NCBI GenBank assembly: GCA_003245635.1
Contig: QKCO01000110.1
Location: 1-58,864, forward strand
DNA: 58,864 bases
Direction: 5' to 3'
Source: Treponema sp.
GTDB taxonomy: Bacteria; Spirochaetota; Spirochaetia; Treponematales; Breznakiellaceae
The position numbers and the translations under genes were made by a program. A model generated the notes under the pieces. That model saw nothing but the letters and a program-made list of their open reading frames with translations. It was not told the DNA's origin and did not search any database. Below are positions 48,276 through 56,350 of this stretch, piece after piece. Each line of letters opens with the position of its first letter. The first letter of the stretch is position 1.

Positions 48276-49147
48276 GTTTCCTCCGAAATACGCTTCCAAA
48301 TTTCCCGCAGGCTCTCGGACACAGCCGAGCGCTCTTCGTATTCGATTATGCTTTTCCCGACGACCTGCGCCGCCGTCACCGACGTGTCGTAGGAGACGGA
48401 ACCGAGGACCGGAACTCCGGACGCAAGGCATAGTCCTTCGATCTCCCGCGTCAAGCCGGGGTTGATATCCGCCTTGTTCACGGCCACCAGGAGAAGCGAC
48501 TTGAAATGCTTGGCCAGGGCCATGACACGCTCCAGGTCGTGCTTTCCTGAAAGGCTCGGCTCGACGACCGCCAGCACAACATCCGCGCCGGTGACCGACG
48601 CGATGACCGGGCAGCCGATACCGGGAGCCCCGTCGACGATAATCCAGTCGGCGCCCATCTCTTCGGCGCGCGAGCGCGCTTCCCGGCGCACCAGGCTCAC
48701 GAGCTTCCCCGAATTCTCGGCTTCCGCGTCGAGCCGGGCATGCACGAGCGTGCCGAAGCGCGTATCCGACACATACCATTCTCCGCAGCGGCGCAGCGGG
48801 AAGGAGATGGCGCCGGCAGGACAGTAAGAGACGCAGACGCCGCAGCCTTCGCAGCCGGAAACGCGGTACACGTCGTCGGCGTCTCGCCGGACGGCATCGA
48901 AGCGGCACAGCGCGGCGCACTTCCCGCAGGAAACGCACTTCGCCTCGTCGATGACCGCCTCGCTACCGCTCACGAAGAATTCCCGGCTTCGGATGTCCGG
49001 GGAAAAAATCAGGTGCAGATCGGCGGCGTCGACATCGCAATCGGCGAAAACAGCTTTCGCGGATCGGGACGCGAGCGTCGCCAAAGCCGCCGTGAAGCTG
49101 GTCTTTCCCGTGCCGCCCTTTCCGCTGATGATTACCAGTTCCTTCAC
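48263..49147 (-). CDS. MinD-family ATPase with inserted 2[4Fe-4S] ferredoxin domain (second)
   Basis: A 294-residue protein starting at GTG 49147, after GGGGAGG. The MinD/ParA P-loop SGKGGTGKTS is at 8-17. Residues 62-115 are an inserted bacterial ferredoxin with cysteines 71, 74, 77, 81 and 99, 102, 105, 109, and then the ATPase fold resumes (WIIVDGAPGIGCPV). Such hybrids are the MinD-like partners of the ORP complex of Desulfovibrio, linked there to cell division. The start overlaps the stop of its paralogue as GTGA. Confidence 0.92.
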   Translation of the reverse strand: MKELVIISGKGGTGKTSFTAALATLASRSAKAVFADCDVDAADLHLIFSPDIRSREFFVSGSEAVIDEAKCVSCGKCAALCRFDAVRRDADDVYRVSGCEGCGVCVSYCPAGAISFPLRRCGEWYVSDTRFGTLVHARLDAEAENSGKLVSLVRREARSRAEEMGADWIIVDGAPGIGCPVIASVTGADVVLAVVEPSLSGKHDLERVMALAKHFKSLLLVAVNKADINPGLTREIEGLCLASGVPVLGSVSYDTSVTAAQVVGKSIIEYEERSAVSESLREIWKRISEETWKR

Positions 49148-50058
49148 CGGGAGCCTCCCCGGGAGACGCAGGCTTCGATCTTCCCGCGCAGATCTTCGAT
49201 CATGCGGCGGTACTCGACCGAAACGCCCGCTATTGTTCCGCCCCACGAAGAAGCTTCCGCCACACGGCGGTCGTTCGGGATTTGGGCCAGGACCGGAATG
49301 CGTTCTTCGGTGCAGTAGCGGAGCACGCGTTCGTCCCCGACATCGCAGCGGTTGATCGCCACGCCGAAGGGGAGGCCCATCCTGCGAATTGTTTCTACAG
49401 CGAGCGTCAGATCGTGCAGGCCGAAGGGGGTCGGCTCGGTCACCAGGAGGGCGAAGTCGGCGCCCCGGGCCGCCGTGACCATCGGACAGGAAGTGCCCGG
49501 AGGGCAGTCCAGGATGACGAGTCCCTTTTCGCCGCGCTCGACTCCAACGGCTGCGGCCCGCTTCTTGACCGCTCGGATAACCGGCGGAGACATCGATCGC
49601 CCGACCTCCATCTCGCCCTGCAGGAAACGGAGAGAGCCGCTCTCCCATTCCCGAATGGTGCCGATGCGCATGGGCTCATCGGCAATAGCCCTCTCGGGGC
49701 AAGCGAGAACGCAAGCGCCGCAGCTGTGGCACAAATCCGGGAAGATCGTCACGTCCTTCTTGATTACGATGATCGCATTGAAGCGGCACGCGCGCGCGCA
49801 CGCTCCGCATCCGACGCATTTGGATTCGTCCAATACCGGAACAGGGACCGTTACCTGCGTCTCCACTACGGAAACGCCGGCAGAAGCGCCGGAAAGGAAG
49901 AGTTCGGCGTTCGGCTCCTCCACGTCGCAGTCGAGCAGCGCGGCGGAGCCGGGGGCCGAAAGCGCGAGCGCCACCGAGAGCGTCGTCTTGCCGGTGCCGC
50001 CCTTACCGCTGGCGACAGCCAGCGCGAGCGGCCGCTCAGAGCCAGTGGCTTTCGACAT
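49144..50058 (-). CDS. MinD-family ATPase with inserted 2[4Fe-4S] ferredoxin domain (first)
   Basis: A 304-residue paralogue of the next gene. P-loop SGKGGTGKTT is at 17-26; ferredoxin cysteines are 82, 85, 88, 92 and 111, 114, 117, 121; the switch region is LVILDCPPGTSCPM. Its cytoplasmic ATPase could couple cluster redox state to dimerisation or partner binding. It overlaps the upstream NifX-like gene by 23 bases and the downstream paralogue by four, so the pair is co-translated. Confidence 0.93.
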   Translation of the reverse strand: MSKATGSERPLALAVASGKGGTGKTTLSVALALSAPGSAALLDCDVEEPNAELFLSGASAGVSVVETQVTVPVPVLDESKCVGCGACARACRFNAIIVIKKDVTIFPDLCHSCGACVLACPERAIADEPMRIGTIREWESGSLRFLQGEMEVGRSMSPPVIRAVKKRAAAVGVERGEKGLVILDCPPGTSCPMVTAARGADFALLVTEPTPFGLHDLTLAVETIRRMGLPFGVAINRCDVGDERVLRYCTEERIPVLAQIPNDRRVAEASSWGGTIAGVSVEYRRMIEDLRGKIEACVSRGGSR

Positions 50059-50398
50059 CAGCGATACCGGCCTTCGCGAGTTTTCCGTTCATGAAGCTGT
50101 CGATTACGGCCTTCACCGGCCGTATTTCGCTATAGTAGATGGCAATATCCGCATTTTGCAGCACGCTGAAGGCCTTCGGTCCTGTATGGCCGGTTATGAG
50201 CGCATCCGCCCCTGCGGCCGCGACGTTCTGGGCGGATTGGATTCCTGCCCCCTGCGCCGCATTGAGATTCTGCGTATTGTCCAAGATCTTGAACGAACCG
50301 TTCTCGGTATCGTAAAGCATGAACCGGGCGGCGCGCCCGAATCGGCTGTCGAGCTTCGCATCGAGAGAGAATCCGTCGATCGTTATCGCTATCTTCAT
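50036..50398 (-). CDS. NifX/NifB-like cofactor-binding domain protein (second of three)
   Basis: A 120-residue single-domain member of the dinitrogenase iron-molybdenum cofactor-binding family: MKIAITIDG start, LDSRFGRAARFMLYD, and ADALITGHTGPKAFSVLQNADIAIYY. In the ORP system a protein of this family binds a Mo-Cu-S cofactor. No cysteine occurs in this copy, so any cofactor would be held without Cys ligands, as in ORP. It sits directly upstream of the MinD pair. Confidence 0.88.
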   Translation of the reverse strand: MKIAITIDGFSLDAKLDSRFGRAARFMLYDTENGSFKILDNTQNLNAAQGAGIQSAQNVAAAGADALITGHTGPKAFSVLQNADIAIYYSEIRPVKAVIDSFMNGKLAKAGIADVESHWL

Positions 50399-50413
50399 AT
50401 GAGCTCCCGATAA

Positions 50414-50680
50414 TTAAAAACGACCGCTCCGCAGGTGGTAAGCCTCGGCGCGAAACGGCCGCGCCTCGCTTTCTTTACTTGGATTCGGACGGCATCCCCG
50501 GCCGAGTCCCAAACCTCTGCCGCCCCTGAAGCCCGCCCCGAAGCCGCGGCCCCGTCCGCAACGACCGAATCCGGCTTGCGTATACGCGAACCCCGGTGCG
50601 CCGAACCCCGCGCAGCATCCGACCTTTCGGCCAGTCATCGGTCCCGCGCCATCGGGCCCCGTTCCATTTCCTTTAGGCAT
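50414..50680 (-). CDS. DUF5320-like small Gly/Arg-rich protein
   Basis: An 88-residue protein starting at ATG 50680, after a GAGGAG site. It opens with MPKGNGTGPDGAGPMTGR, the hallmark of the DUF5320 family, followed by GCCAGFG and a Gly/Arg-rich region with GRGLGLGRGC. Its function is unknown. Relatives regularly accompany NifX-like and MinD-ferredoxin genes in anaerobes, which is the case here. Confidence 0.85.
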   Translation of the reverse strand: MPKGNGTGPDGAGPMTGRKVGCCAGFGAPGFAYTQAGFGRCGRGRGFGAGFRGGRGLGLGRGCRPNPSKESEARPFRAEAYHLRSGRF

Positions 50681-50694
50681 TCCGCTTCTCCTCT

Positions 50695-51111
50695 TCATGC
50701 GCCGTCCCATCGAAAAGGGGCTCGATTCGGCGATCCCCGGCACCGACCGCGGCGGAGGCCGCGCCCGCGATTGATGCAAGCGCAACCAGGCAGGGAAAAC
50801 GCATCGGCGTTCAATCCGTCGCTAAGCCAAGCGCTCACGACATCGGGAACTTCGCCGGCGACGAAAGCGTGGACGCCGATATTCCTTTCGCGGAGCGCCC
50901 GCTGCGCCTCGCTGGAAGCCGCGCCGCAGATCAGCTCGTTGACGCCGACGCTCTGCAGAAAGGCAGCGCGCTGGTCGATATTCGATGTTTTCAGCGAGAT
51001 CGTCGATTCATCCACAACGACATCGTCATGGATATCCAGCAGCAAAGCCGTTCCAGCACTGTCGAATACAGGCGCGACGCGATTGTTCCAAACAGTTACG
51101 GCAAGCTTCAT
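50695..51111 (-). CDS. NifX/NifB-like cofactor-binding domain protein (first of three)
   Basis: A 138-residue protein; MKLAVTVWNNRVAPVFDSA is the standard opening of a well-defined group within the family. The C-terminal tail CACINRGRGLRRGRC is Cys/Arg-rich and resembles the DUF5320 tails. The ATG at 51111 falls on the predicted start of transcription of the sigma-54 promoter at 51122-51139, so the mRNA appears leaderless. It is the first gene of the cluster. Confidence 0.9.
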   Translation of the reverse strand: MKLAVTVWNNRVAPVFDSAGTALLLDIHDDVVVDESTISLKTSNIDQRAAFLQSVGVNELICGAASSEAQRALRERNIGVHAFVAGEVPDVVSAWLSDGLNADAFSLPGCACINRGRGLRRGRCRGSPNRAPFRWDGA

Positions 51112-51121
51112 AATCAGATCT

Positions 51122-51139
51122 AAGCAACTTTCATGCCAG
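51122..51139 (-). promoter_or_regulatory. Sigma-54 promoter of the ORP-type cluster
   Basis: On the minus strand the sequence is CTGGCATGAAAGTTGCTT. TGGCATG and TTGC match the consensus at all conserved positions, with GG and GC exactly ten bases apart (51137 to 51124). The predicted start is 51112 or 51111. In Desulfovibrio the two orp operons are also sigma-54 dependent. Confidence 0.93.
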
Positions 51140-51213
51140 TCCATCTATTTTGATATATTTTATTGTTACGGAAATATTTACATACAAATACCACACTACG
51201 GCTCACCAATATA

Positions 51214-51262
51214 GTCGCATCTACGCGACGCATAGTCGCATATTTTGTCGCATCTTCGCGAC
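51214..51262. promoter_or_regulatory. Paired upstream activator sites for the ORP sigma-54 promoter
   Basis: GTCGCATCTACGCGAC (51214-51229) and GTCGCATCTTCGCGAC (51247-51262) are inverted repeats with arms GTCGC/GCGAC, 33 bases apart, about three helical turns. A half-site GTCGCAT lies between at 51235. They are about 95-150 bases upstream of the promoter, the usual distance for enhancer sites, and the intergenic region (51112-51378) holds nothing else. Confidence 0.8.
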
Positions 51263-51378
51263 TTTTAAAATTCGATGAAAGTCTTGCTGCTCATGCGTCT
51301 GATCGGATAGCGGATGAAAGCAGAAAAAACGGATTCTTAAAGGGCCGACAGTCGCACGGCTATAGGAAGGAGCGCTTT

Positions 51379-52725
51379 TCAGCGTCCGCGCAGCGCATCG
51401 AGCTCAATTCCGAATGCTTTTATTTTGCGATACAGCGTAGCCTTGTCGATTCCCAACTCAGCCGCCGCCTGGGTACAGCGCCCGCCTGATCGCTCGAGCG
51501 CAGCGAGGAGGGCAATTCTCTCCGCCGTCCGCTTATAGGCGCGAATATCCGCCGCGGCTTCGGCTACCTCCCGGAATCCCCGCGCTGACGACTGCGCGTT
51601 CAATTCGGGAGGAAGAAGCGGGAGATCGATCGCCCTTCCTCGGCAGAGAACCACCGCTCGCTCGACTACGTTCTCGAGTTCTCGTATGTTGCCCGGCCAG
51701 TAATACGCGGAAAACACGTCGTAAGCGTCCGCGGAAAAACCGTGTATTTCCTTATGATAACGGGCTGAATAGAGGCGCAGAAAATGGTCCGCCAACGCGG
51801 GAATATCTTCGGCCCGGTCCCGGAGCGCGGGCAACGGCAGTTCAATTACCTTGATTCGATAGTATAGGTCTTGGCGAAATTGTCCCTGGGCGACGAGTTC
51901 CTTGAGATCGCGATTGGTCGCGCACACGATGCGGGCGTTCGTTTTCTCCGAAGAGGTCGCGCCGAGGGCTTCGTATTCCCGTTCCTGAAGTACGCGCAGC
52001 AGCTTCACTTGAAGAGCCGCCGAGACATCTCCGATCTCGTCGAGGAAGAGCGTACCATTTTCGGCCAGCTGGAAACGGCCAGCCTTATCCTTATCAGCGC
52101 CGGTGAAGGCTCCTTTCCGATAGCCGAAGAGCTCCGACTCCAACAGCGGATCCGGAAGCGCTCCGCAGTTGACCGCGACGAAAGAGCCTTTTCCGGCAGG
52201 ACTTAAACGGTGAAGCTCACGAGCGAGCACTTCTTTTCCGGTTCCGGTCTCTCCCCGGATGAGAACAGTCGCTTCGCTGTCGGCGATGGTCGGCAGAAGA
52301 TCAAGGAGCCGGCCCATGGCGAGATTTCGACTTGAAAGGTCTGCGCCGGAGGCCATTTCGACAAGCTTTTCCTTGAGCTCTTCGATTTCGCGCAGATCGC
52401 GGAAGGTTTCCGCACCGCCTACCGTCAGGCCATTCCCGTCTACAAACAGGGCAGTCGAGACGCTGATAGGCACCCTCTCGCCTTTCGGCGTGAGGCACCA
52501 GCCTTTCCGATCGACGATGCGCCGTCCGGTACGCATGGTCCGACGGAGCGGGCACTCGCCTTCGCACATGTTGGACTTGAAAACTTCGTGGCAAAGCTTA
52601 CCGACGGCAACGGATCGGCCGATGCCGGTAATGCGTTCGGCGGCCTTGTTGAAGAAAGTGATCCGCCATTCGGCGTCTACGGTAAAAACGCCGTCGGAGA
52701 TGCTTTCGAGAATCGCCTCGGTCAT
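51379..52725 (-). CDS. PAS-domain sigma-54 activator of the ORP-type cluster
   Basis: A 448-residue enhancer-binding protein: PAS domain (1-115), AAA+ domain with GETGTGKE (158-165), GAFTGA (205-210) and LFLDEIGD (226-233), and a Fis-type helix-turn-helix at the end (TQAAAELGIDKATLYRKIKAF). The PAS domain has a cysteine group, Cys45, Cys54 and Cys58 (LCHEVFKSNMCEGEC), suggesting redox or Fe-S sensing. It lies just upstream of the paired sites and sigma-54 promoter, in the same direction, matching the regulator of the D. vulgaris orp operons (DVU2106-like). Confidence 0.93.
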   Translation of the reverse strand: MTEAILESISDGVFTVDAEWRITFFNKAAERITGIGRSVAVGKLCHEVFKSNMCEGECPLRRTMRTGRRIVDRKGWCLTPKGERVPISVSTALFVDGNGLTVGGAETFRDLREIEELKEKLVEMASGADLSSRNLAMGRLLDLLPTIADSEATVLIRGETGTGKEVLARELHRLSPAGKGSFVAVNCGALPDPLLESELFGYRKGAFTGADKDKAGRFQLAENGTLFLDEIGDVSAALQVKLLRVLQEREYEALGATSSEKTNARIVCATNRDLKELVAQGQFRQDLYYRIKVIELPLPALRDRAEDIPALADHFLRLYSARYHKEIHGFSADAYDVFSAYYWPGNIRELENVVERAVVLCRGRAIDLPLLPPELNAQSSARGFREVAEAAADIRAYKRTAERIALLAALERSGGRCTQAAAELGIDKATLYRKIKAFGIELDALRGR

Positions 52726-52807
52726 GCAGCTATGTTAATAGTTCTCCGAAGCTTGTGTAAAGGAAAGCAAACGGAACTACCTCAATTGCCATGCATGGGG
52801 CAGAAGC

Positions 52808-53032
52808 TCAGACCTGAACGACTTCGGTCACACCCGGAACGGCTTCCTTCAGCTTTTTCTCGACGGTCCACTTCAAAGTCATCGTGGACATGGGGCAGGA
52901 GCCGCAGGCGCCGGTAAGGGATACGGTCACGACGCCGCCGTCGGAAACGGAAACCAATTCGATATCGCCGCCGTCCGCCCGCAGCATCGGGCGGATGGAT
53001 TCAAGGGCGGTCTTTACTTCATCCTCGATCAT
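52808..53032 (-). CDS. Nfu-type iron-sulfur scaffold (NifU C-terminal domain)
   Basis: A 74-residue stand-alone NifU C-terminal domain. It has RPMLRADGGDIELV and the cluster-binding CGSCPMS motif, which holds a [4Fe-4S] cluster at a dimer interface for transfer to target proteins. No NifS or NifU N-terminal gene is here. It probably supplies clusters for the MinD-ferredoxin, nitrogenase or hydrogenase proteins encoded nearby (inference). Confidence 0.93.
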   Translation of the reverse strand: MIEDEVKTALESIRPMLRADGGDIELVSVSDGGVVTVSLTGACGSCPMSTMTLKWTVEKKLKEAVPGVTEVVQV

Positions 53033-53064
53033 GGGAAGTACTTACGCCGAACGGAGGGATCTCG

Positions 53065-53289
53065 TCAAGCTTTCGATGCGGAGATCAGCATCTGGGCCTT
53101 TTCGACTTGGCCCGGAAATAAGTCCGAAGGCACCGCCGGCGAACCGAGCGCCTTGAAGACTTGGTGACGGGCGCAGCCGGTGCTATCGCCTAGGCAAAAC
53201 TGATTCTTCAACAAGGAAGCCGTCGCCGGCTTGTTCGCCATGCGATCATGAAAAAATGGGCACCGAGGAAGGCATTCACAGTCTGCCAT
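53065..53289 (-). CDS. Small cysteine-rich protein
   Basis: A 74-residue protein with cysteines in CECLPRC and then FCLGDSTGCARHQVF. AAAGGAG precedes the ATG. Small proteins with the pattern CxCLPxCPFF and CLGDxxxC are common in anaerobes, often near Fe-S genes, but no function is known to me. The pattern suggests metal or Fe-S binding. It lies between nfu and the metallo-beta-lactamase-fold gene on the same strand. Confidence 0.8.
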   Translation of the reverse strand: MADCECLPRCPFFHDRMANKPATASLLKNQFCLGDSTGCARHQVFKALGSPAVPSDLFPGQVEKAQMLISASKA

Positions 53290-53363
53290 AAGATGTCGCT
53301 CCTTTTTGATTGAGTTATCAACAGTTTATACCATCTTTCCCGATCTCACTATTGAAAAAATAT

Positions 53364-54233
53364 TTATTTAACGAATATATCAACAACGTTACATTTCAGC
53401 TCGAACGCGGCGCCCGTCGACAAGGGACGGTACGCGGGGAGCCGGGCCAAGAGCGCGGTCGTCCCCGCGTCCCCGGTGCAGTGGCCGAGCGCGCAGAGCG
53501 AAACGGTCCGCGCGGATAGGCACGCGATCGTTTCGTCGATGCGCGCGCCGTCGGCTTCAACCAGGTGCGATCCGCCGAAGACGGCGCGGACCGGAAGGTC
53601 GAAGCAGGCTGAGACGGCATCGATCATATTCAGCAACCCCGGATGCGCGCAGCCGGAGACGAGCGCGATCCCGTCGTCGAGGCGAATTGCAAGGCAGACC
53701 TCATCGGCGAAATCGTCGAGAATGCGGGAGCCTCCTCGGTCGACCGCGAAACGGGGATTGGCGGCCTCGCACGAATGGACACGAGGGAAACCGTTGACGA
53801 CATAGATGCCGGGAACGACCTGAACGCCGATGGTCTTGCCATCCGGGGCGGCAACCGTACGCCATTCGATACCGAGCCCGTCCAGATAGGCAGCGTCGAA
53901 ATCCAAGCCGGTGCAGCGGGGCCCGGCGGCGTCCAGCGCCCACTTCCAGTCGAAAACGCCGCCGCCGCTCCAGAAAGCTCCGCGGAACGCGGTACGCTCG
54001 TACAGGGCACGCACGCCGCCGCCGTGGTCATAATGTCCGTGGCTCAACACGAGCGCCGCCGCCCGGCCCGGGTCGATGCCCAGAATCCTCGCGTTGTCCA
54101 GAAAGGCGCCGGTCTTTCCCGTGTCGAACAGCACGGCATGCCCTTCCCGTTCGATCCAGAACGAAAGACCGTGCTCGGCTACCGTGCCCGTCGAGCCGGC
54201 CGTATTGTCCATGAGGGTACGTATACTAACCAT
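53364..54233 (-). CDS. Metallo-beta-lactamase-fold hydrolase (MJ0301-like)
   Basis: A 289-residue metallo-hydrolase with the HxHxDH motif at His65, His67, Asp69, His70 (SHGHYDHGGG) and further ligands in VSGCAHPG and CALGHCTG. This subgroup includes proteins annotated as dihydropterin-linked ribofuranosylaminobenzene phosphate synthase (methanopterin pathway), a name probably wrong outside archaea. Members often accompany NifX-like/MinD-ferredoxin clusters. Function is not defined; a hydrolase acting on a small phosphate or thioester is possible. Confidence 0.88.
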   Translation of the reverse strand: MVSIRTLMDNTAGSTGTVAEHGLSFWIEREGHAVLFDTGKTGAFLDNARILGIDPGRAAALVLSHGHYDHGGGVRALYERTAFRGAFWSGGGVFDWKWALDAAGPRCTGLDFDAAYLDGLGIEWRTVAAPDGKTIGVQVVPGIYVVNGFPRVHSCEAANPRFAVDRGGSRILDDFADEVCLAIRLDDGIALVSGCAHPGLLNMIDAVSACFDLPVRAVFGGSHLVEADGARIDETIACLSARTVSLCALGHCTGDAGTTALLARLPAYRPLSTGAAFELKCNVVDIFVK

Positions 54234-54276
54234 AATCGAATGTTATGAGCAAAGGCTCAAAATATCAAGAACTCGA

Positions 54277-54657
54277 CTATAGCTTCTCCATGAATTTCTT
54301 GACGTCGATCACGAAACGTTCGTGGCGGCCGCGGCCGATCTCTCCCTTCTCGTCGGAGGCCACGACCTCGAACACCAGCCGGCGTCGGTCGACCTCCGCC
54401 AGAGTCGACTCGCAGACGACCTTCATGCCCACCGGCGTCGCCTTCGAGTGTGCCACATCGACCAGGGTTCCCACCGTGCCGAAGCCGTCGGGAAGACAGG
54501 AAAGCACCGATACGAGGCAGGTCTTCTCCATAAGCGCGATCATGGCCGGCGTTGCGAATACTTCGACCAGACCGCTGCCGTAGTTCGCCGCGGTATCCTC
54601 GAAAGCGACCGTCAATTCTTGTTTTCCCTTGAGTCCGACAGGTATCTGCAGTTCCAT
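54277..54657 (-). CDS. FlK-like hotdog thioesterase
   Basis: A 126-residue hotdog-fold acyl-CoA thioesterase. Thr36, Glu44 and His70 keep exactly the 8- and 26-residue spacing of the catalytic triad of fluoroacetyl-CoA thioesterase FlK (Thr42, Glu50, His76), in FATPAMIALME and VAHSKATPVG. The ATG at 54657 follows GAGGAG by eight bases; a GTG one codon earlier is the alternative. Substrate is unknown; in most relatives it is not fluoroacetyl-CoA. It precedes the metallo-hydrolase by 43 bases. Confidence 0.87.
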   Translation of the reverse strand: MELQIPVGLKGKQELTVAFEDTAANYGSGLVEVFATPAMIALMEKTCLVSVLSCLPDGFGTVGTLVDVAHSKATPVGMKVVCESTLAEVDRRRLVFEVVASDEKGEIGRGRHERFVIDVKKFMEKL

Positions 54658-54825
54658 CACGTATTCTCCTCGGACGACAGCATAGCCTATTTTTAGCCCT
54701 TATCCTGCTTTTTAGCACGGCCGATATAGAAAAGCTGAACCCCGCAAACTAGACTTCGAAGAAAGGAAAGTCGTTTCCTCATTCTTGATCCGCAATGTAA
54801 ATTCGATTCGAAGGAGTTCCGCCCG

Positions 54826-56232
54826 ATGAACACCTATCTGTTTTTCTCGGTCGCCGCGGCGCTCGTCGTTCCCGTATTCGTCGTCCTCGTGAACCTGTAT
54901 TTCAAGAAATCGATCATGGGAACGATTTTATCCTATTTTATAGCGTATACGCTGCTCATCATACTGCTCGGCATCATAGTCGGCGATAAGGGACCGCTGA
55001 TGTTCTTGTGGACCGCGCCGACGTGCCTGGTGCTCGCTTTGGGATTCGTTTTGGTGATTACCCGCAAGATCAGCGCGCCGATCAGAAATACGTCGAAGAT
55101 ATCTTTTGACCTGGCGCAAGGCGCGGGCGACCTGACGATGCGGCTGGAGGCGAAAAGCCGGGACGAGATCGGGGAGCTCGGAGCCAATTTCAATGTGTTT
55201 CTGGATAAACTTACGGGAATCATCCACGGCATCCGCGCGGCGGTCCGTGATACCGACGCGGGGGGCCGGGAACTGAGCGACGCCATGCGCTCGGCGGCGG
55301 CCGCAGCCGACGCTATCGACGAAATCGCCGCGAGAGTGCGGCAAGTCATCGAGGATCAGGTCGGCGCCGTTTCGGCGATTTCATCCGCCGTCGAAGAGAT
55401 GGCGCGGACGATGAAGAGCCAGGACGGCAAGATCATCTCCCAAGCGAGCAACGTCGCCGAAAGCTCGTCAGCCATCGAGCAGATGATGGCGAATATACGT
55501 TCGATAGCGGCCAACCTCCAGAACAGCACGCAGGAATTCGAGACCTTGCGCACGGCGATGGCGCAAGGAAAGATCGCCGTCTCCGGACTGAAGGAAACGG
55601 TGGTCGAGCTGCAGGCTCAATCGGACAGCGTGTACCAGGCAAACAACATCATCAAGACCATCGCGGGCAGCACGAATCTCCTGGCGATGAACGCCGCGAT
55701 AGAAGCAGCCCATGCCGGCGAAGCGGGAAAGGGCTTCGCGGTCGTCGCCGACGAGATCCGGGGACTCGCGGAAATGTCGAACAAGCAGTCGAAAGTCATT
55801 ACGGACAACCTGAAGACGCTGAGGAAAACGATAGAGGCCGCGGTCGGTTCGGTCGAGTCGACCGAAGTCTCCTTCGAGACCGTTTACAAATCCGTCGACA
55901 CGGTGTCCAGAGTCGAAGAGGAAATCCAACACGCCATCGACGAGCAATCATCCGGCAGCACCCAAATTCTCGAAGCGATTGTTGATATCCGGCGCATAAC
56001 CGAAGAGGTCCACGCGGGTTCCGCCGAAATGATCGTCGGCAGCGAAGCGGTGAACGAGGGAATGGCTCAACTTCGCGGAGTCACTGAAGAGGTTCGAAAC
56101 GCCGCCGAAGAGGTGGCCGAAAAAGCGAAGGATGTCGGAAAGGTCGTCTCTCGATCATCCGAACTTCTCAATCGCAACGTAGATAATCTTCGGGACGTGG
56201 AGCGCCGGGTTTCCATATTCAAGCTGGAATAG
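54826..56232 (+). CDS. Methyl-accepting chemotaxis protein without periplasmic domain
   Basis: A 468-residue chemoreceptor. Three hydrophobic segments within the first 85 residues are joined by short loops, so there is no periplasmic ligand-binding domain. A HAMP domain follows (about 80-135), then the signalling helices with the highly conserved hairpin [30 protein letters not shown]-type region (around 280-310) that binds CheA and CheW. No C-terminal CheR/CheB pentapeptide is present. The AAGGAG site is good. It may sense energy or membrane state rather than a ligand. Confidence 0.93.
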   Translation: MNTYLFFSVAAALVVPVFVVLVNLYFKKSIMGTILSYFIAYTLLIILLGIIVGDKGPLMFLWTAPTCLVLALGFVLVITRKISAPIRNTSKISFDLAQGAGDLTMRLEAKSRDEIGELGANFNVFLDKLTGIIHGIRAAVRDTDAGGRELSDAMRSAAAAADAIDEIAARVRQVIEDQVGAVSAISSAVEEMARTMKSQDGKIISQASNVAESSSAIEQMMANIRSIAANLQNSTQEFETLRTAMAQGKIAVSGLKETVVELQAQSDSVYQANNIIKTIAGSTNLLAMNAAIEAAHAGEAGKGFAVVADEIRGLAEMSNKQSKVITDNLKTLRKTIEAAVGSVESTEVSFETVYKSVDTVSRVEEEIQHAIDEQSSGSTQILEAIVDIRRITEEVHAGSAEMIVGSEAVNEGMAQLRGVTEEVRNAAEEVAEKAKDVGKVVSRSSELLNRNVDNLRDVERRVSIFKLE

Positions 56233-56247
56233 AAGAACAGCGTCAAC

Positions 56248-56285
56248 AAAAAGAACGCCCCGGAAACCTTGCGGCCCCGGGGCGT
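56248..56285 (-). terminator. Terminator for the hyd operon
   Basis: ACGCCCCGG (56255-56263) pairs with CCGGGGCGT (56277-56285). On the minus strand it runs into five T residues (complement of 56252-56248). Confidence 0.75.
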
Positions 56286-56305
56286 ATCGCCACTTTTCAA
56301 TAGCG

Positions 56306-56350
56306 GGCCTGCCGGAAACATTCGCTTCCGAGCAGGCCTTTCTCTTATTT
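56306..56350 (+). terminator. Terminator for the chemoreceptor gene
   Basis: GGCCTGC (56306-56312) with GCAGGCC (56332-56338), extended by GGAA/TTCC inside, then TTTCTCTTATTT. It overlaps the stop of the convergent hydA. Confidence 0.75.

Noticed and set aside
47928-50398. NifX/NifY/NafY role for the small cofactor-binding proteins
   Set aside because: They are tied to MinD-ferredoxin and DUF5320 genes under a separate sigma-54 promoter, not to nif genes, which fits an ORP-type system better.
53364-54233. Methanopterin-pathway synthase as the true function of the metallo-hydrolase
   Set aside because: No other tetrahydromethanopterin genes are present; the family name is likely a carried-over annotation.
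54720-54727. Sigma-28 promoter (GCCGATAT) for the chemoreceptor gene
   Set aside because: The -10-like octamer matches seven of eight bases, but no TAAA-type -35 box stands 15 bases upstream.
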